Positions 53,436 to 62,608 of a DNA stretch of 64,000 nt are shown here, in pieces (the first letter of the stretch is position 1; each line of letters begins with the position of its first letter). The translations under genes and the position numbers were made by a program. The stretch covers positions 346,001-410,000 of the forward strand of contig CP014609.1 of the NCBI GenBank assembly GCA_001586195.1, written 5' to 3'. Below the pieces are notes generated by a model. That model was not told the DNA's origin. It worked only from the letters and a program-made list of their open reading frames with translations, and searched no databases. Source of the stretch: Solibacillus silvestris (GTDB taxonomy: Bacteria; Bacillota; Bacilli; Bacillales_A; Planococcaceae).

Positions 53436-54620
53436 ATGAATTCACCGAAGCAAAATCGTATCAGATCACTTATCGAAATATTTTTAGTTTCTACACGTTT
53501 AGGGCTGACATCTTTTGGAGGACCGACTGCTCATCTAGGATATTTCCATGAAGAATACGTAAGAAGAAGAAAGTGGATGGATGAAAAAAGCTATGCAGAT
53601 TTAGTTGCACTATGCCAGTTTCTGCCCGGACCTTCTAGCAGCCAAGTGGGAATCGGCATTGGAATTATGCGCGCTGGAATAGTAGGGGGCATTACATCTT
53701 TTATTGGATTTACATTTCCATCGGTAGTGGCGCTTATTGCATTTGCATTACTTATGACTGGATTTGATGTTGGAAATGCCGGATGGATTCACGGGTTGAA
53801 GATTGTGGCAGTGGCGATCGTTGCCCATGCCATTATCGGAATGGCTAAAAGTCTGACACCTGATTTAAAAAGAAAGGCAATTGCGATATTTGCATTACTT
53901 GTAACGCTTCTTTGGCAAACTGATTTCAGTCAAGTGGTGGTAATTTTGATGGCTGCATTTATAGGGTTTCTTTTGCTGGAACAGGAGAATGAGGGTGGGG
54001 TAGTACAGACGCGTTTTCCGGTTTCTAAACAGGTTGGAGCGATTTGCCTTCTTGTGTTTGTTGGCTTACTGGTAGTTTTACCTTTATTGAAAGAGATGAC
54101 AGGTTCTTATTGGGTGGCAATGTTTGATAGTTTTTACCGCTCCGGGTCTTTTGTGTTTGGTGGGGGACATGTCGTGCTCCCGTTATTGGAAAATGAGTTC
54201 GTCCCAACAGGTTGGATGAGCGAAGAAGCGTTTCTAGCGGGGTATGGTGTTACACAAGCCGTACCAGGTCCACTTTTCACATTTGCCGCTTATTTAGGAA
54301 CAGTGATGAACGGTTGGGAAGGTGGGATCATTGCAACGGTTGCAATTTTTTTACCAGCGTTTCTTTTGGTGATCGGGGCGTTGCCGTTCTGGGATCAACT
54401 ACGCAACCAACCGAAAATTACAGGTGCCATCATGGGTATGAATGCGGCGGTTATCGGTATTTTAATTGCCGCATTGTATTCTCCAATCTGGACGAGTTCA
54501 ATTTTGGATGCAAAGGATTTTGCATTAGCCGTGATATTATTTAGCATGCTGTCTTACTGGAAGCTGCCGCCGTGGATTGTCGTTGTTACCGGTGCTGTAA
54601 CTGGGTTGGTACTATTATAG
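53436..54620 (+). CDS. chrA: Chromate transporter ChrA (long form)
   Basis: 394 residues with AAGGAG before the ATG. It is a duplicated CHR-domain membrane protein: the first half begins TRLGLTSFGGPTAHLGYFHE and contains LCQFLPGPSSSQVGIGIG, and the second half has SFVFGGGHVVLPLLENEFV and YGVTQAVPGPLFTFAAYLG. This is the standard long-chain chromate (CHR) efflux family, about 390-400 residues. It lowers cytoplasmic chromate using the membrane potential. No regulator is adjacent. The IS3 element has inserted ~35 bases behind its stop. Confidence 0.9.
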   Translation: MNSPKQNRIRSLIEIFLVSTRLGLTSFGGPTAHLGYFHEEYVRRRKWMDEKSYADLVALCQFLPGPSSSQVGIGIGIMRAGIVGGITSFIGFTFPSVVALIAFALLMTGFDVGNAGWIHGLKIVAVAIVAHAIIGMAKSLTPDLKRKAIAIFALLVTLLWQTDFSQVVVILMAAFIGFLLLEQENEGGVVQTRFPVSKQVGAICLLVFVGLLVVLPLLKEMTGSYWVAMFDSFYRSGSFVFGGGHVVLPLLENEFVPTGWMSEEAFLAGYGVTQAVPGPLFTFAAYLGTVMNGWEGGIIATVAIFLPAFLLVIGALPFWDQLRNQPKITGAIMGMNAAVIGILIAALYSPIWTSSILDAKDFALAVILFSMLSYWKLPPWIVVVTGAVTGLVLL

Positions 54621-54733
54621 AAAATGGAAAAGCTGTCTCTAATGTTAGAGTGATATTATCCCCTTTAAGTAGACAATGTTAAAAAACCTACAGTACGCTG
54701 TAGGTAAACATTTTACTTAAAGGGGATTTTTCT

Positions 54734-55054
54734 GTGTCGAGAAAAAATAGTATTTATTCAAACGAGTTGAAGTTAGAGATTGTACAAGCTTATTTAACAG
54801 GCAATGAAAGTATGCAAAAAATTGCGGATCGATATGAGATTCGTAATGTTTCTCAAGTAAAAGCTTGGGTGAAGAAATATAAAGAAGTCGGATCAATCGA
54901 AGCTTTTAATCGTATCGCATCTACAGGTTCTGGTGCGAAAGGTGAGAAGAATCCTTTAAAAGGAAAACGGGTCCACTTTAAAAATGTAGAAGAAGAACGT
55001 GATTACTATAAGGCACAGGTCGAATACTTAAAAAAGCAGTATCCAAATCTGTAA
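54734..55054 (+). CDS. IS3-family transposase OrfA
   Basis: 106 residues, GTG start. N-terminal helix-turn-helix (NELKLEIVQAYLTGNESMQK, then IADRYEIRNVSQVKAW) binds the element ends; a C-terminal leucine-zipper-like helix follows. A classical slippery heptamer A AAA AAG (55030-55036) lies near its end. A -1 shift there would continue in frame into OrfB and give the active OrfAB fusion. Confidence 0.9.
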   Translation: MSRKNSIYSNELKLEIVQAYLTGNESMQKIADRYEIRNVSQVKAWVKKYKEVGSIEAFNRIASTGSGAKGEKNPLKGKRVHFKNVEEERDYYKAQVEYLKKQYPNL

Positions 55055-55062
55055 ATGGAGGA

Positions 55063-55926
55063 ATGCCTACTTATTCAGATCGTTATCAAATTATTGAAGA
55101 AATGAAAGATCGCTATCCCATTACATGGCTTACTAAAATGGCAAAATTGGAACGTTCAGGCTACTATAAGTGGCTTAAAAATGGCAAAGTATCGTTACGC
55201 AAACATAATGATATTGTTTTAAAGGAGCAAATTTTAGCGATTCATCAAACGCACAAAATGTATGGATATCCACGCATGAAAATCGCTTTACGGGACAAAG
55301 GCTTTCTTGTGAATCATAAGAAAGTCTATCGACTAATGAGTGAGTTGGGTATTCAATCGATTATCCGTAAAAAGCGTCGCGTATGGGGCAACCGTCTCTC
55401 ACGTGTATTTGATAATGTGTTGGAGCGTCAATTTAAAGAACGTGTAGAAAATGAGGTGCTCGTAACAGATATTACGTATCTGCCAACGAAAAATGGATTT
55501 CTCTACTTGTCAGCTGTACAGGATTTATATAACAACGAAATTGTCGCTTGGCGTATTAGCAAGCGTAATGATTTAGAATTAGTCATGGATACCATCCAGG
55601 AATTGACTGCAAAAAGAAATGTGTATCGAAGCATCATTCACTCAGATCAAGGCTACCAATACACATCCATAAAGTATCATCAAACAGTAGAGCAGCTTGG
55701 CATGATTGGCAGTCATTCTCGCAAAGGAAACTGCCATGACAACGCTTGTATTGAGTCCTTTTTCTCGCACTTTAAAAGCGAGTGCTTGTATCTGTTACAT
55801 GATTATTCAGAGGAAACGGTAAGACAAGCTGTTGAGCAATATATCTACTTTTATAATTACCAGCGCTTCCAAAAACGACTCAACCATCTGGCACCGATAG
55901 AATATCGTCACCAGATGGCTGCTTAG
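55063..55926 (+). CDS. IS3-family transposase OrfB (DDE integrase)
   Basis: 287 residues. HTH_21-like region ~40-95 (AIHQTHKMYGYPRMKIAL), then the integrase core with D in VLVTDITYLP, D in IIHSDQGYQYTS, and E in NACIESFFSHFKSE at the 35-residue spacing. The frame is intact. It is expressed mainly as the OrfAB frameshift product. Confidence 0.93.
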   Translation: MPTYSDRYQIIEEMKDRYPITWLTKMAKLERSGYYKWLKNGKVSLRKHNDIVLKEQILAIHQTHKMYGYPRMKIALRDKGFLVNHKKVYRLMSELGIQSIIRKKRRVWGNRLSRVFDNVLERQFKERVENEVLVTDITYLPTKNGFLYLSAVQDLYNNEIVAWRISKRNDLELVMDTIQELTAKRNVYRSIIHSDQGYQYTSIKYHQTVEQLGMIGSHSRKGNCHDNACIESFFSHFKSECLYLLHDYSEETVRQAVEQYIYFYNYQRFQKRLNHLAPIEYRHQMAA

Positions 55927-55989
55927 TCTTTTTATAGGCTGTCTACTTGACAAGGGTAAGTCCAGAGATGGCTTTTACATGTTTATTAG

Positions 55990-56110
55990 GCGTGTTTTCT
56001 ACTTTATGTGTGTATGTTCTACTAATCATAGAAAACTTTCTACTTCTTTAACTAAGTGTTCTACTTTTCTTCACTAACTTCCACATTTCAGCTTAAACGT
56101 TCTACTTTCC
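55990..56110 (+). promoter_or_regulatory. Helically phased TTCTACT repeat array upstream of the S-layer gene
   Basis: TTCTACT starts at 55997, 56017, 56038, 56059 and 56100, with a degenerate TTCCACA at 56079. Spacings are 20, 21, 21, 20 and 21 bases, two helix turns each, so all copies face the same side of the DNA. It sits ~260 bases before the promoter. Confidence 0.55.
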
Positions 56111-56196
56111 AAAAAGGGTGAAATACACTACTAAAAAAATACTGGAATTAGAGCTCTATATTTGTAATTAATATACTAATAAGGAAGTCATAAAAA

Positions 56197-56284
56197 TACC
56201 ATTTTACTACCATTTTACATAATTCGGAAAATATATAAATTATATTCTAAAACTAATTATTACCATGTAAATTAATTATTACCA
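56197..56284 (+). repeat. Short direct repeats in the S-layer control region
   Basis: TACCATTTTAC occurs twice in tandem (about 56197-56218) and TAATTATTACCA occurs twice (56254-56265 and 56273-56284). The region is AT-rich. These may be binding sites for a regulator or UP-like elements. Confidence 0.4.
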
Positions 56285-56367
56285 AATAATAATACTTAAA
56301 GTTCTGAAAACTAAAGCACTGGTAATATTAGTATTGGTGAGTTTACTTTATATTTCCTAAAATAGCA

Positions 56368-56396
56368 TTGACATTAAAAAATCTTACTAATATACT
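56368..56396 (+). promoter_or_regulatory. Consensus sigma-A promoter of the main S-layer gene
   Basis: TTGACA (56368-56373), a 17-base spacer and TATACT (56391-56396). It predicts transcription from ~56403 and a ~70-base leader before the ribosome site GGAGGAAA. Confidence 0.75.
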
Positions 56397-56473
56397 TAAA
56401 ATTGTTATCGTAATATACGAGACAACATTTATTGAAATGATAAAAAAATGTTTTTATTGGAGGAAATCATTCT

Positions 56474-59215
56474 ATGGCTAACCAACCTAAGAAATATACT
56501 AAATTCGTAGCAGCTGCTGCGACAGCTACTCTTGTAGCATCTGCAATCGTTCCTGTAGCTTCTGCTGCTGGATTCTCAGACGTTGCTGACACAAACTCAC
56601 ATGCTGTTAACATTAACGCATTAGCAGAAGCTGGCATCATCGGAGGATATCCAGATGGCACTTTCAAACCAAACCAAGAATTAACTCGTGGTCAAGTTGT
56701 TAAAATGTTAGGTAAATGGGTAGAAGCTCAAGGTTTCGAAATCCCAGCTGACTATGCAACTAAAGCTCGTTTCACTGACTTAGCTGCAGACGCTAAAGAC
56801 CAAGAATTAGTAAAATATGCTGCATTAGTATTCGACACTGGCGTTTTCGCTGGTTCTAACGGCGCATTAAACGCTGGCGGCAAAATCACTCGCGAAAACA
56901 TGGCTCTAGTTTTAGACCGCGCTTTCAAAGCAATCAACGACACTACATTAGTAGAAGTTGCTGCTGAAATCGAAGACGTTAAAGTTGCTGACTTAGCAAC
57001 AGCTAAAGCTGAAGCTCGTGAAGCAATCCAAGCATTACGTAACTTAGGTATTTCTGGCGTTGAAAACTTCATGCCTAAAGACTCAGTGACTCGTGCTCAA
57101 TTCGCTACATTCTTAAACAAAACAATCAACACTGATGCAGTTGTTGAATTAACTGTTAAAGAAGCAAAAGCTGTAGACGCTAACACTGTAGAAGTAACTT
57201 TATCTGATGATAAAAAACACACAGTTAAATTAGACAAAGCTTTAGAAGCTAACAAAGCTACTGAAATCAAATTCACTATCGATGAAAAAGAATATACTGC
57301 AACAGTTACTTATGTAGTTGAAGCTCCAGTTGTTAAAGCACTTAATGCTGCACAAGTTGAAGTAACTTTCGGCGAAGCTGTTGATAAAGCAACTGTAATC
57401 GGCGAAAACGACGTTGTTAAAAATGTTACTTTCACATCTTTAGATGGTAAAGCTGTTACTAAAACTAAAGCTGTATTATCAAAAGACGGTAAAGTCCTAA
57501 CTATTACTGCATTAGACGGTGAAGTATTCGAAGGCCGTTATGATGTGAAAATTGAAAATGTAAAAAATGCTGCTGGTAAAGCAGTAGAAAAATTCGAAGC
57601 TAAAAACTTAGACTTCGGTAAAGATAAAACTGCTCCAGTAATTACTGGTACTGAGAAAGTAAACGCTACACAAGTTAAAGTTAACTTCTCTGAACCATTA
57701 AAAACTATCGGTAACTGGACATTTACAGATGCTGAAGGTAAAGCAGTAGACGTAACAGTTGGTTCATTTAATCCTGGCGATACTTCTGTAGTATTAACTA
57801 TTGCTGATCAAAAAATTAAAGCTGGTGCATCTATTACTGCAACAGTTATCGGTGCTACTGACATTGTTGGTAACTTAGTTAGCCCTAACCCGACTTCAGT
57901 AACATTCACTAAAGGTGATAAAGATGGAGTTGCTCCAGCAGTTTCTTCTGTAACTGCAACAGGTTTAGACAAATTAGAAGTGAAATTCACTGAAGAAGTT
58001 CAAAACTTAACAAAAGATAGTATTACAGTTGCAGGTGCTACTGTATCTGAAATCAAAAAAGACGAAAATGATTCAACTAAGTATGTTGTAACTTTAACTG
58101 CTCCATTAGCAGAAGGTTTACACAAAGTTGAAATTGTAAAAGAACAAGCTGATAAAGTAACTGATTTATCGGGTGAAGCTTTAACTGTTTTCTCTAAATT
58201 AGTAGAATTCAAAGCAGATAAAGTTGCTCCTAAATTTGTTAAATCTGAAGTAGTAGTGGATGAAACTACTAAAGAAGAAAAATTAGTACTTACTTTCGAT
58301 AAAGAAGTAACTGATACTACATTAGTAAATGCAGAAGCTACTGAGTTAAACAAAGATTTTGTAACAACTACAGGTAAATTCAATGGTACTTTCACTGTAA
58401 ATGCAAAAGATAAAACTAAATTAGAAGTTTCATTAAAAGCAGTTACATTTGAAGGCGCAGCATTAGCTAAAGATGCAACTTATACAGTGAAGTTCGCTAA
58501 AGATGCAGTAGCTGATACTAACACAACTGCTAACAAATCAGAGGCATTCACAGTATCATTCAAACGTGGTGTTGACGGTGTTGCAACAACTTCTGATAAA
58601 CCAGAAGTGAAATCTGTTACAGCTACAGACAGCAACACACTTACTGTTGTTTTCGACAAAGAAGTAGTTGGTGCAACTGCAACTAAAGTTGAAAACTACG
58701 CAATCGCTGGTTTAACTTTCGATTCTGCAATCTTAAAAAATGACGTTGATGGTAAAGCGACAACTGTGGTATTAACATTAGCTAAAGGTACTAACAAATT
58801 AGACGGTGCTCGTGATTTAACAATTGCTAATGTAGCTGCTAAAAACGGTGCAGTAATGGAAACAGCTACTGTAACAGTTAAAGACATGTTAGAAAACGTT
58901 GCTCCAACTGTTCAAACAGCTAAATTCACAAATACTACTGATGGAAAAGTTTCAGAAATCACACTTACATTCTCTGAAGCAGTAACTTTAGATGCAGACG
59001 CTTTCCAAGTATTTGTTGGTGCTGACACTACTGCTGTAGCTACTACATCTGCAGAAGCTACAACAGCAGTTAAAGAAGTTAAAATTGCAATTACTGATGG
59101 ATTAACTACAGAACAAATTGCTAAAACAATTTCTGTAAAATTAGCTTCTGGTAAAAACGTTAAAGACGTAAATCTTAACGCATTAGAATTAACTTCTATC
59201 CAAGCAATTCAATAA
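56474..59215 (+). CDS. S-layer protein with three SLH domains (complete)
   Basis: 913 residues. Signal peptide ~1-32 (cut after VASAA). Three SLH repeats span ~33-215 (GGYPDGTFKPNQELTRGQVV, NAGGKITRENMALVLDRAF, MPKDSVTRAQFATFLNKTI). The rest is Ig-like beta-sandwich repeats (VEVTFGEAVDKATV, VKVNFSEPLKTIGNW, LTLTFSEAVTLDADAF) typical of SbsA-type S-layer proteins. Codon bias is extreme, and a consensus promoter, strong ribosome site and strong terminator are present, so it is probably a major surface protein. It is the first of three SLH genes in a row. Confidence 0.93.
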   Translation: MANQPKKYTKFVAAAATATLVASAIVPVASAAGFSDVADTNSHAVNINALAEAGIIGGYPDGTFKPNQELTRGQVVKMLGKWVEAQGFEIPADYATKARFTDLAADAKDQELVKYAALVFDTGVFAGSNGALNAGGKITRENMALVLDRAFKAINDTTLVEVAAEIEDVKVADLATAKAEAREAIQALRNLGISGVENFMPKDSVTRAQFATFLNKTINTDAVVELTVKEAKAVDANTVEVTLSDDKKHTVKLDKALEANKATEIKFTIDEKEYTATVTYVVEAPVVKALNAAQVEVTFGEAVDKATVIGENDVVKNVTFTSLDGKAVTKTKAVLSKDGKVLTITALDGEVFEGRYDVKIENVKNAAGKAVEKFEAKNLDFGKDKTAPVITGTEKVNATQVKVNFSEPLKTIGNWTFTDAEGKAVDVTVGSFNPGDTSVVLTIADQKIKAGASITATVIGATDIVGNLVSPNPTSVTFTKGDKDGVAPAVSSVTATGLDKLEVKFTEEVQNLTKDSITVAGATVSEIKKDENDSTKYVVTLTAPLAEGLHKVEIVKEQADKVTDLSGEALTVFSKLVEFKADKVAPKFVKSEVVVDETTKEEKLVLTFDKEVTDTTLVNAEATELNKDFVTTTGKFNGTFTVNAKDKTKLEVSLKAVTFEGAALAKDATYTVKFAKDAVADTNTTANKSEAFTVSFKRGVDGVATTSDKPEVKSVTATDSNTLTVVFDKEVVGATATKVENYAIAGLTFDSAILKNDVDGKATTVVLTLAKGTNKLDGARDLTIANVAAKNGAVMETATVTVKDMLENVAPTVQTAKFTNTTDGKVSEITLTFSEAVTLDADAFQVFVGADTTAVATTSAEATTAVKEVKIAITDGLTTEQIAKTISVKLASGKNVKDVNLNALELTSIQAIQ

Positions 59216-59248
59216 TAACTATTCGTTTTCTTAAATGAATTAAATCAG

Positions 59249-59297
59249 AACTCCTATTTAATCGGAATAAATTCGATTAAATAGGAGTTTTTTTATT
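59249..59297 (+). terminator. Strong terminator of the main S-layer gene
   Basis: AACTCCTATTTAATCG and CGATTAAATAGGAGTT form a 16-bp stem followed by TTTTTTATTTT. Confidence 0.9.
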
Positions 59298-59377
59298 TTA
59301 TAATAAGAAATTAAATTGCTAGAAGATTTGTAATGAACAAGGAAAAATTATACAATATTCCCTGTGGAGGGATGTAC

Positions 59378-59626
59378 ATGCATTTTTTTAGCCAATTAAA
59401 AGTGAATGGGTGTTTGCTAGAAGTACAAGGTTATTTTCAGTCAAAAATGAATGTCCTGGTAATTCAGTGTAAAGAAGTACTGCCGTTATTTAGAAATTGG
59501 AAATATGAAGAAGTGCTTGTTGAAGAGTTTGCTTTAATTGATAATGATCAGACGGTATATTCAGATAGCTCTCCTTTGGTTATAGCAGAAGTTTGTCATA
59601 ATCAAATAAAGTTATTACATATATAA
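59378..59626 (+). CDS. Small hypothetical protein, 82 aa
   Basis: I chose ATG 59378 because GGAGGG lies 6 bases upstream; ATG 59372 touches the ribosome site and ATG 59333 has none. It is a beta-rich soluble protein (HFFSQLKVNGCLLEVQGYFQ) without signal peptide or recognised family. It is lodged between two S-layer genes on the same strand, 36 bases before the next. Confidence 0.55.
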   Translation: MHFFSQLKVNGCLLEVQGYFQSKMNVLVIQCKEVLPLFRNWKYEEVLVEEFALIDNDQTVYSDSSPLVIAEVCHNQIKLLHI

Positions 59627-59662
59627 AACTATCAACTTAACTAACTATTGGGGGAGTTACAT

Positions 59663-62434
59663 ATGAAAGTTCATACTAAATTTCTAGCATCTGCAACAGC
59701 AGCTGTTCTAGCAGCAACAGCAGTTGTTCCTGCAGCTAGTGCAGCATCGTTTTCGGACATTAAAGGCAGTGGCCATGAGAATGCGATTACTTCATTATCG
59801 GAGCAGGGAATTATCGGAGGTTATCCGGATGGCACATTCAAGCCGAATCAAAACCTGACGCGTTCAGATGTTGTAAAACTATTAGGGAAATATTTAGTTT
59901 CATTGGGGCATGAGGTTCCGAAAGATTATAAAACGAAAATGCGCTTTACAGATTTAACGGCAAAATCTCAGGATGAATTGTTGCAGTATGCGGCATTAGT
60001 GAAGGATGTTGGGGTTTTCCAAGGTAGTAATGGGGCACTTATGCACCGTGACCAGTTACGCCGCGACCAGATGGCGACAGTTTTAGTGCGCGCATTTAAA
60101 GTGATCAATGAATTTGATTATGTGGAAGCAATGAAAGAAACGGACTATAAATCGAATATCGGTGATTTAAACAAGACAACTAAGGAGCACCAGGAATCAA
60201 TCGAAACACTTGCTTACTATGCAGTGACAAAGCAAAAGACATTCAGTCCGAAAGATTCGACAAAGCGTGGTCAGTTCGCTACGTTCCTCTATAATATGCT
60301 GCAAATTGAAGTACCAAAGCCTGAACCGGAAAAGCCGGTTTTAACAATAAAAAAAGTAGAAGTACAAGCAGCTGACAAACTTCGTGTAACGCTTTCAGAT
60401 GATAAGGCGTATATTGTGACATTAAAAACGCCGTTAGTGGAAAATGTGGAAACTGAAGTTACTTTTGATGTTAACGAACAAACGTTTACAACGAAAGTGA
60501 AATTTGAAGTGCCGGATCTGAAAATTTCTTCTATTACAAATCCTAATGGCGGACAAATTGCTATTTCATTCAATCAGCCGGTGAAACTCGGGACTGAGTT
60601 AAATACAGCGGCCATTAATAAACTCGTTGCGGTTACAGGTGTCGATCGTCTTGGACAAGTACAATTGTCAAAAGGCCAATTAAGCGAAGATAAGCGTACA
60701 TTGACGGTGACAATTAATGCAACAACGGGGCTTGAAGGACGCTACCGTGTTGTAGTTGATGGTATTGAATCAGCAACATCGAAAAAGCTTATTAAATACG
60801 ATGATATAGCAACATTCGTACCTGATAAAACAGCACCGGGCGTTTTAAAAGTAGAAAATATTTCAGCTAGTAAAGTAAAAGTAATTTTTACAGAGCCGGT
60901 TACAAATCCAATTGGGGTAACGCAATTTAAATTAGCAGATGGTTCGGTTGTTTCAGGTATTCAAGGGACAATTGAAAAAAATGCGACAGAAGTTATTTAT
61001 GATTTATCTGCCGCTACAGCAAAAGGACAAGTTTTAGCACCAGGCACTGCTATTGCGATCACATTTGGAACAATTATCGATATTTCAAACAATCTTTCTT
61101 CACCAAACCCGTTAACAGCATACGTTACAAAAGGCGATAAAGACGGTGTTATCCCAACGTTAACGAATGTTACACAACTGGGCGCAAAAAAGTTCAAGTT
61201 AACATTCTCTGAAGAAATTCGTACAATTGTTCCGGCAGATATTAAGATTGCTCAAAATACTTACTCACCAGGAATTTCAAATGTTGTGAGAGATAAAGAC
61301 GATGTTAATTCCTATATTGTTACGACAAATGGATCTTTAAATGGCTATACTACAATATCGACGACGCCTGGACGTTATATTACCGATGTTTCCGGGGAAG
61401 TGAATGTATTTTCAACTGCGTATAATTTTGTAGCGGATACGACAATTCCATCTGTAGTTAGTACAAATGTTGTAAAAGATAAGGGGATCGAGTATTTAGA
61501 GTTTACTTTTGACCGTAATGTAGAAGCGGCGGCATTTGCGCAGGTGACGCTGACAGGCAACTATATTTTAAATGGCTATACGTATCCGCTAGACAAATCT
61601 TTAGTCGGACAGCTTGAAAAATCAACAACGAACGACAGAACAGTCCGTGTTCGTTTAAGCAATTTGGCTGGCTCTGGTGGTACAACTAATGCGGGATACA
61701 CATATTCAGTAGGTGCTACATTCACAGGAGTTACGAGTGAGTATGGACAAGCGGTAAACCCGGCCTATCAAGTGAACTTTGTACGTGGATCGGATTTTGC
61801 ACAAAATGAAGAAAAGCTTTCCGTTTTAAGCGTGGAAACTTCATATAATGCTAGACAGGGCACGGTGATTGACAATAAAACAATTGTCGTTACATTCTCT
61901 ACACATGTGGACGGTAATACGGCATCGAATCTGCAAAACTATACTTTGGATGGTTTGACAATTCAACAAGCAGTTGTTAAACATAATGAACCGTACAAAG
62001 TATATTTAACGATTAAGGAAGACATTGCCCAATCACGCGGTACGAATTTAACAATCAGCAATTTAAGGGCATTAAATTCAGTCGTAACAATGGAGCCTAA
62101 AACAGAACTTGTCTTTTTAAATGAAAATATCGCACCGCAATATGTGTATCACAATATTACTGGTACCGATACGATTACGCTTTCATTTAATGAAGCGGTT
62201 AAAAATGCATTGAATCATTCGTTTGAAGTAAAAGTGGGCGACTTAGCGGTACCGATCTCACAAGTTTATTCAACTACTAATGAGCAAGTGGCAATCCGGT
62301 TAGCCCAACCGTTAAAATCGAACCAAGTAGTTACAATTACACAAACGGTAACATCAACGGTAAGTGATTTTGCCAACAATAAACTGGTCCTTTCACCAAT
62401 TCAATTTACCGTTCCTACAAATATTAATTACTAA
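59663..62434 (+). CDS. SLH-domain S-layer-like protein 2
   Basis: 923 residues from ATG 59663, 7 bases behind GGGGGAG; the in-frame TTG at 59648 precedes the ribosome site. Signal peptide ~1-27 (VVPAASAA), three SLH repeats ~28-210 (GGYPDGTFKPNQNLTRSDVV, MHRDQLRRDQMATVLVRAF, SPKDSTKRGQFATFLYNML), then Ig-like repeats (VKVIFTEPVTNPIG, FKLTFSEEIRTIV). Codon use is broader (many GCG, CCG, ACG) than in the gene before, suggesting lower expression. It is a paralogue of the neighbours by tandem duplication. Confidence 0.9.
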   Translation: MKVHTKFLASATAAVLAATAVVPAASAASFSDIKGSGHENAITSLSEQGIIGGYPDGTFKPNQNLTRSDVVKLLGKYLVSLGHEVPKDYKTKMRFTDLTAKSQDELLQYAALVKDVGVFQGSNGALMHRDQLRRDQMATVLVRAFKVINEFDYVEAMKETDYKSNIGDLNKTTKEHQESIETLAYYAVTKQKTFSPKDSTKRGQFATFLYNMLQIEVPKPEPEKPVLTIKKVEVQAADKLRVTLSDDKAYIVTLKTPLVENVETEVTFDVNEQTFTTKVKFEVPDLKISSITNPNGGQIAISFNQPVKLGTELNTAAINKLVAVTGVDRLGQVQLSKGQLSEDKRTLTVTINATTGLEGRYRVVVDGIESATSKKLIKYDDIATFVPDKTAPGVLKVENISASKVKVIFTEPVTNPIGVTQFKLADGSVVSGIQGTIEKNATEVIYDLSAATAKGQVLAPGTAIAITFGTIIDISNNLSSPNPLTAYVTKGDKDGVIPTLTNVTQLGAKKFKLTFSEEIRTIVPADIKIAQNTYSPGISNVVRDKDDVNSYIVTTNGSLNGYTTISTTPGRYITDVSGEVNVFSTAYNFVADTTIPSVVSTNVVKDKGIEYLEFTFDRNVEAAAFAQVTLTGNYILNGYTYPLDKSLVGQLEKSTTNDRTVRVRLSNLAGSGGTTNAGYTYSVGATFTGVTSEYGQAVNPAYQVNFVRGSDFAQNEEKLSVLSVETSYNARQGTVIDNKTIVVTFSTHVDGNTASNLQNYTLDGLTIQQAVVKHNEPYKVYLTIKEDIAQSRGTNLTISNLRALNSVVTMEPKTELVFLNENIAPQYVYHNITGTDTITLSFNEAVKNALNHSFEVKVGDLAVPISQVYSTTNEQVAIRLAQPLKSNQVVTITQTVTSTVSDFANNKLVLSPIQFTVPTNINY

Positions 62435-62441
62435 TTTTTGG

Positions 62442-62472
62442 AGCATATCTATTTCGATAGATATGCTTTTTT
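62442..62472 (+). terminator. Terminator between SLH genes 2 and 3
   Basis: AGCATATCTATTTCGATAGATATGCT is a long hairpin followed by TTTTTAT. Confidence 0.85.
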
Positions 62473-62608
62473 ATCTTTATAATACTTTTTAGTCATTTTA
62501 ATGGAATTATGTTTATATTCAAATAATTTGTGGAATTGGAAAGGTTGTAAGCAAGTTTGAAAAAGAGGCAACATATTCCATTGTTTACAAACTAGGAGGT
62601 TAATAAAG

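Larger units (their letters stand above)
54655..55962 (+). mobile_element. IS3-family (IS150-type) insertion sequence
   Basis: Two overlapping-phase transposase frames lie between imperfect terminal inverted repeats that share AAGTAGACA (left TTATCCCCTTTAAGTAGACA, right complement TTACCCTTGTCAAGTAGACA). Limits are approximate. A hairpin ACCTACAGTACGCTGTAGGT (54688-54707) precedes orfA. It lies between chrA and the S-layer control region. Confidence 0.8.
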
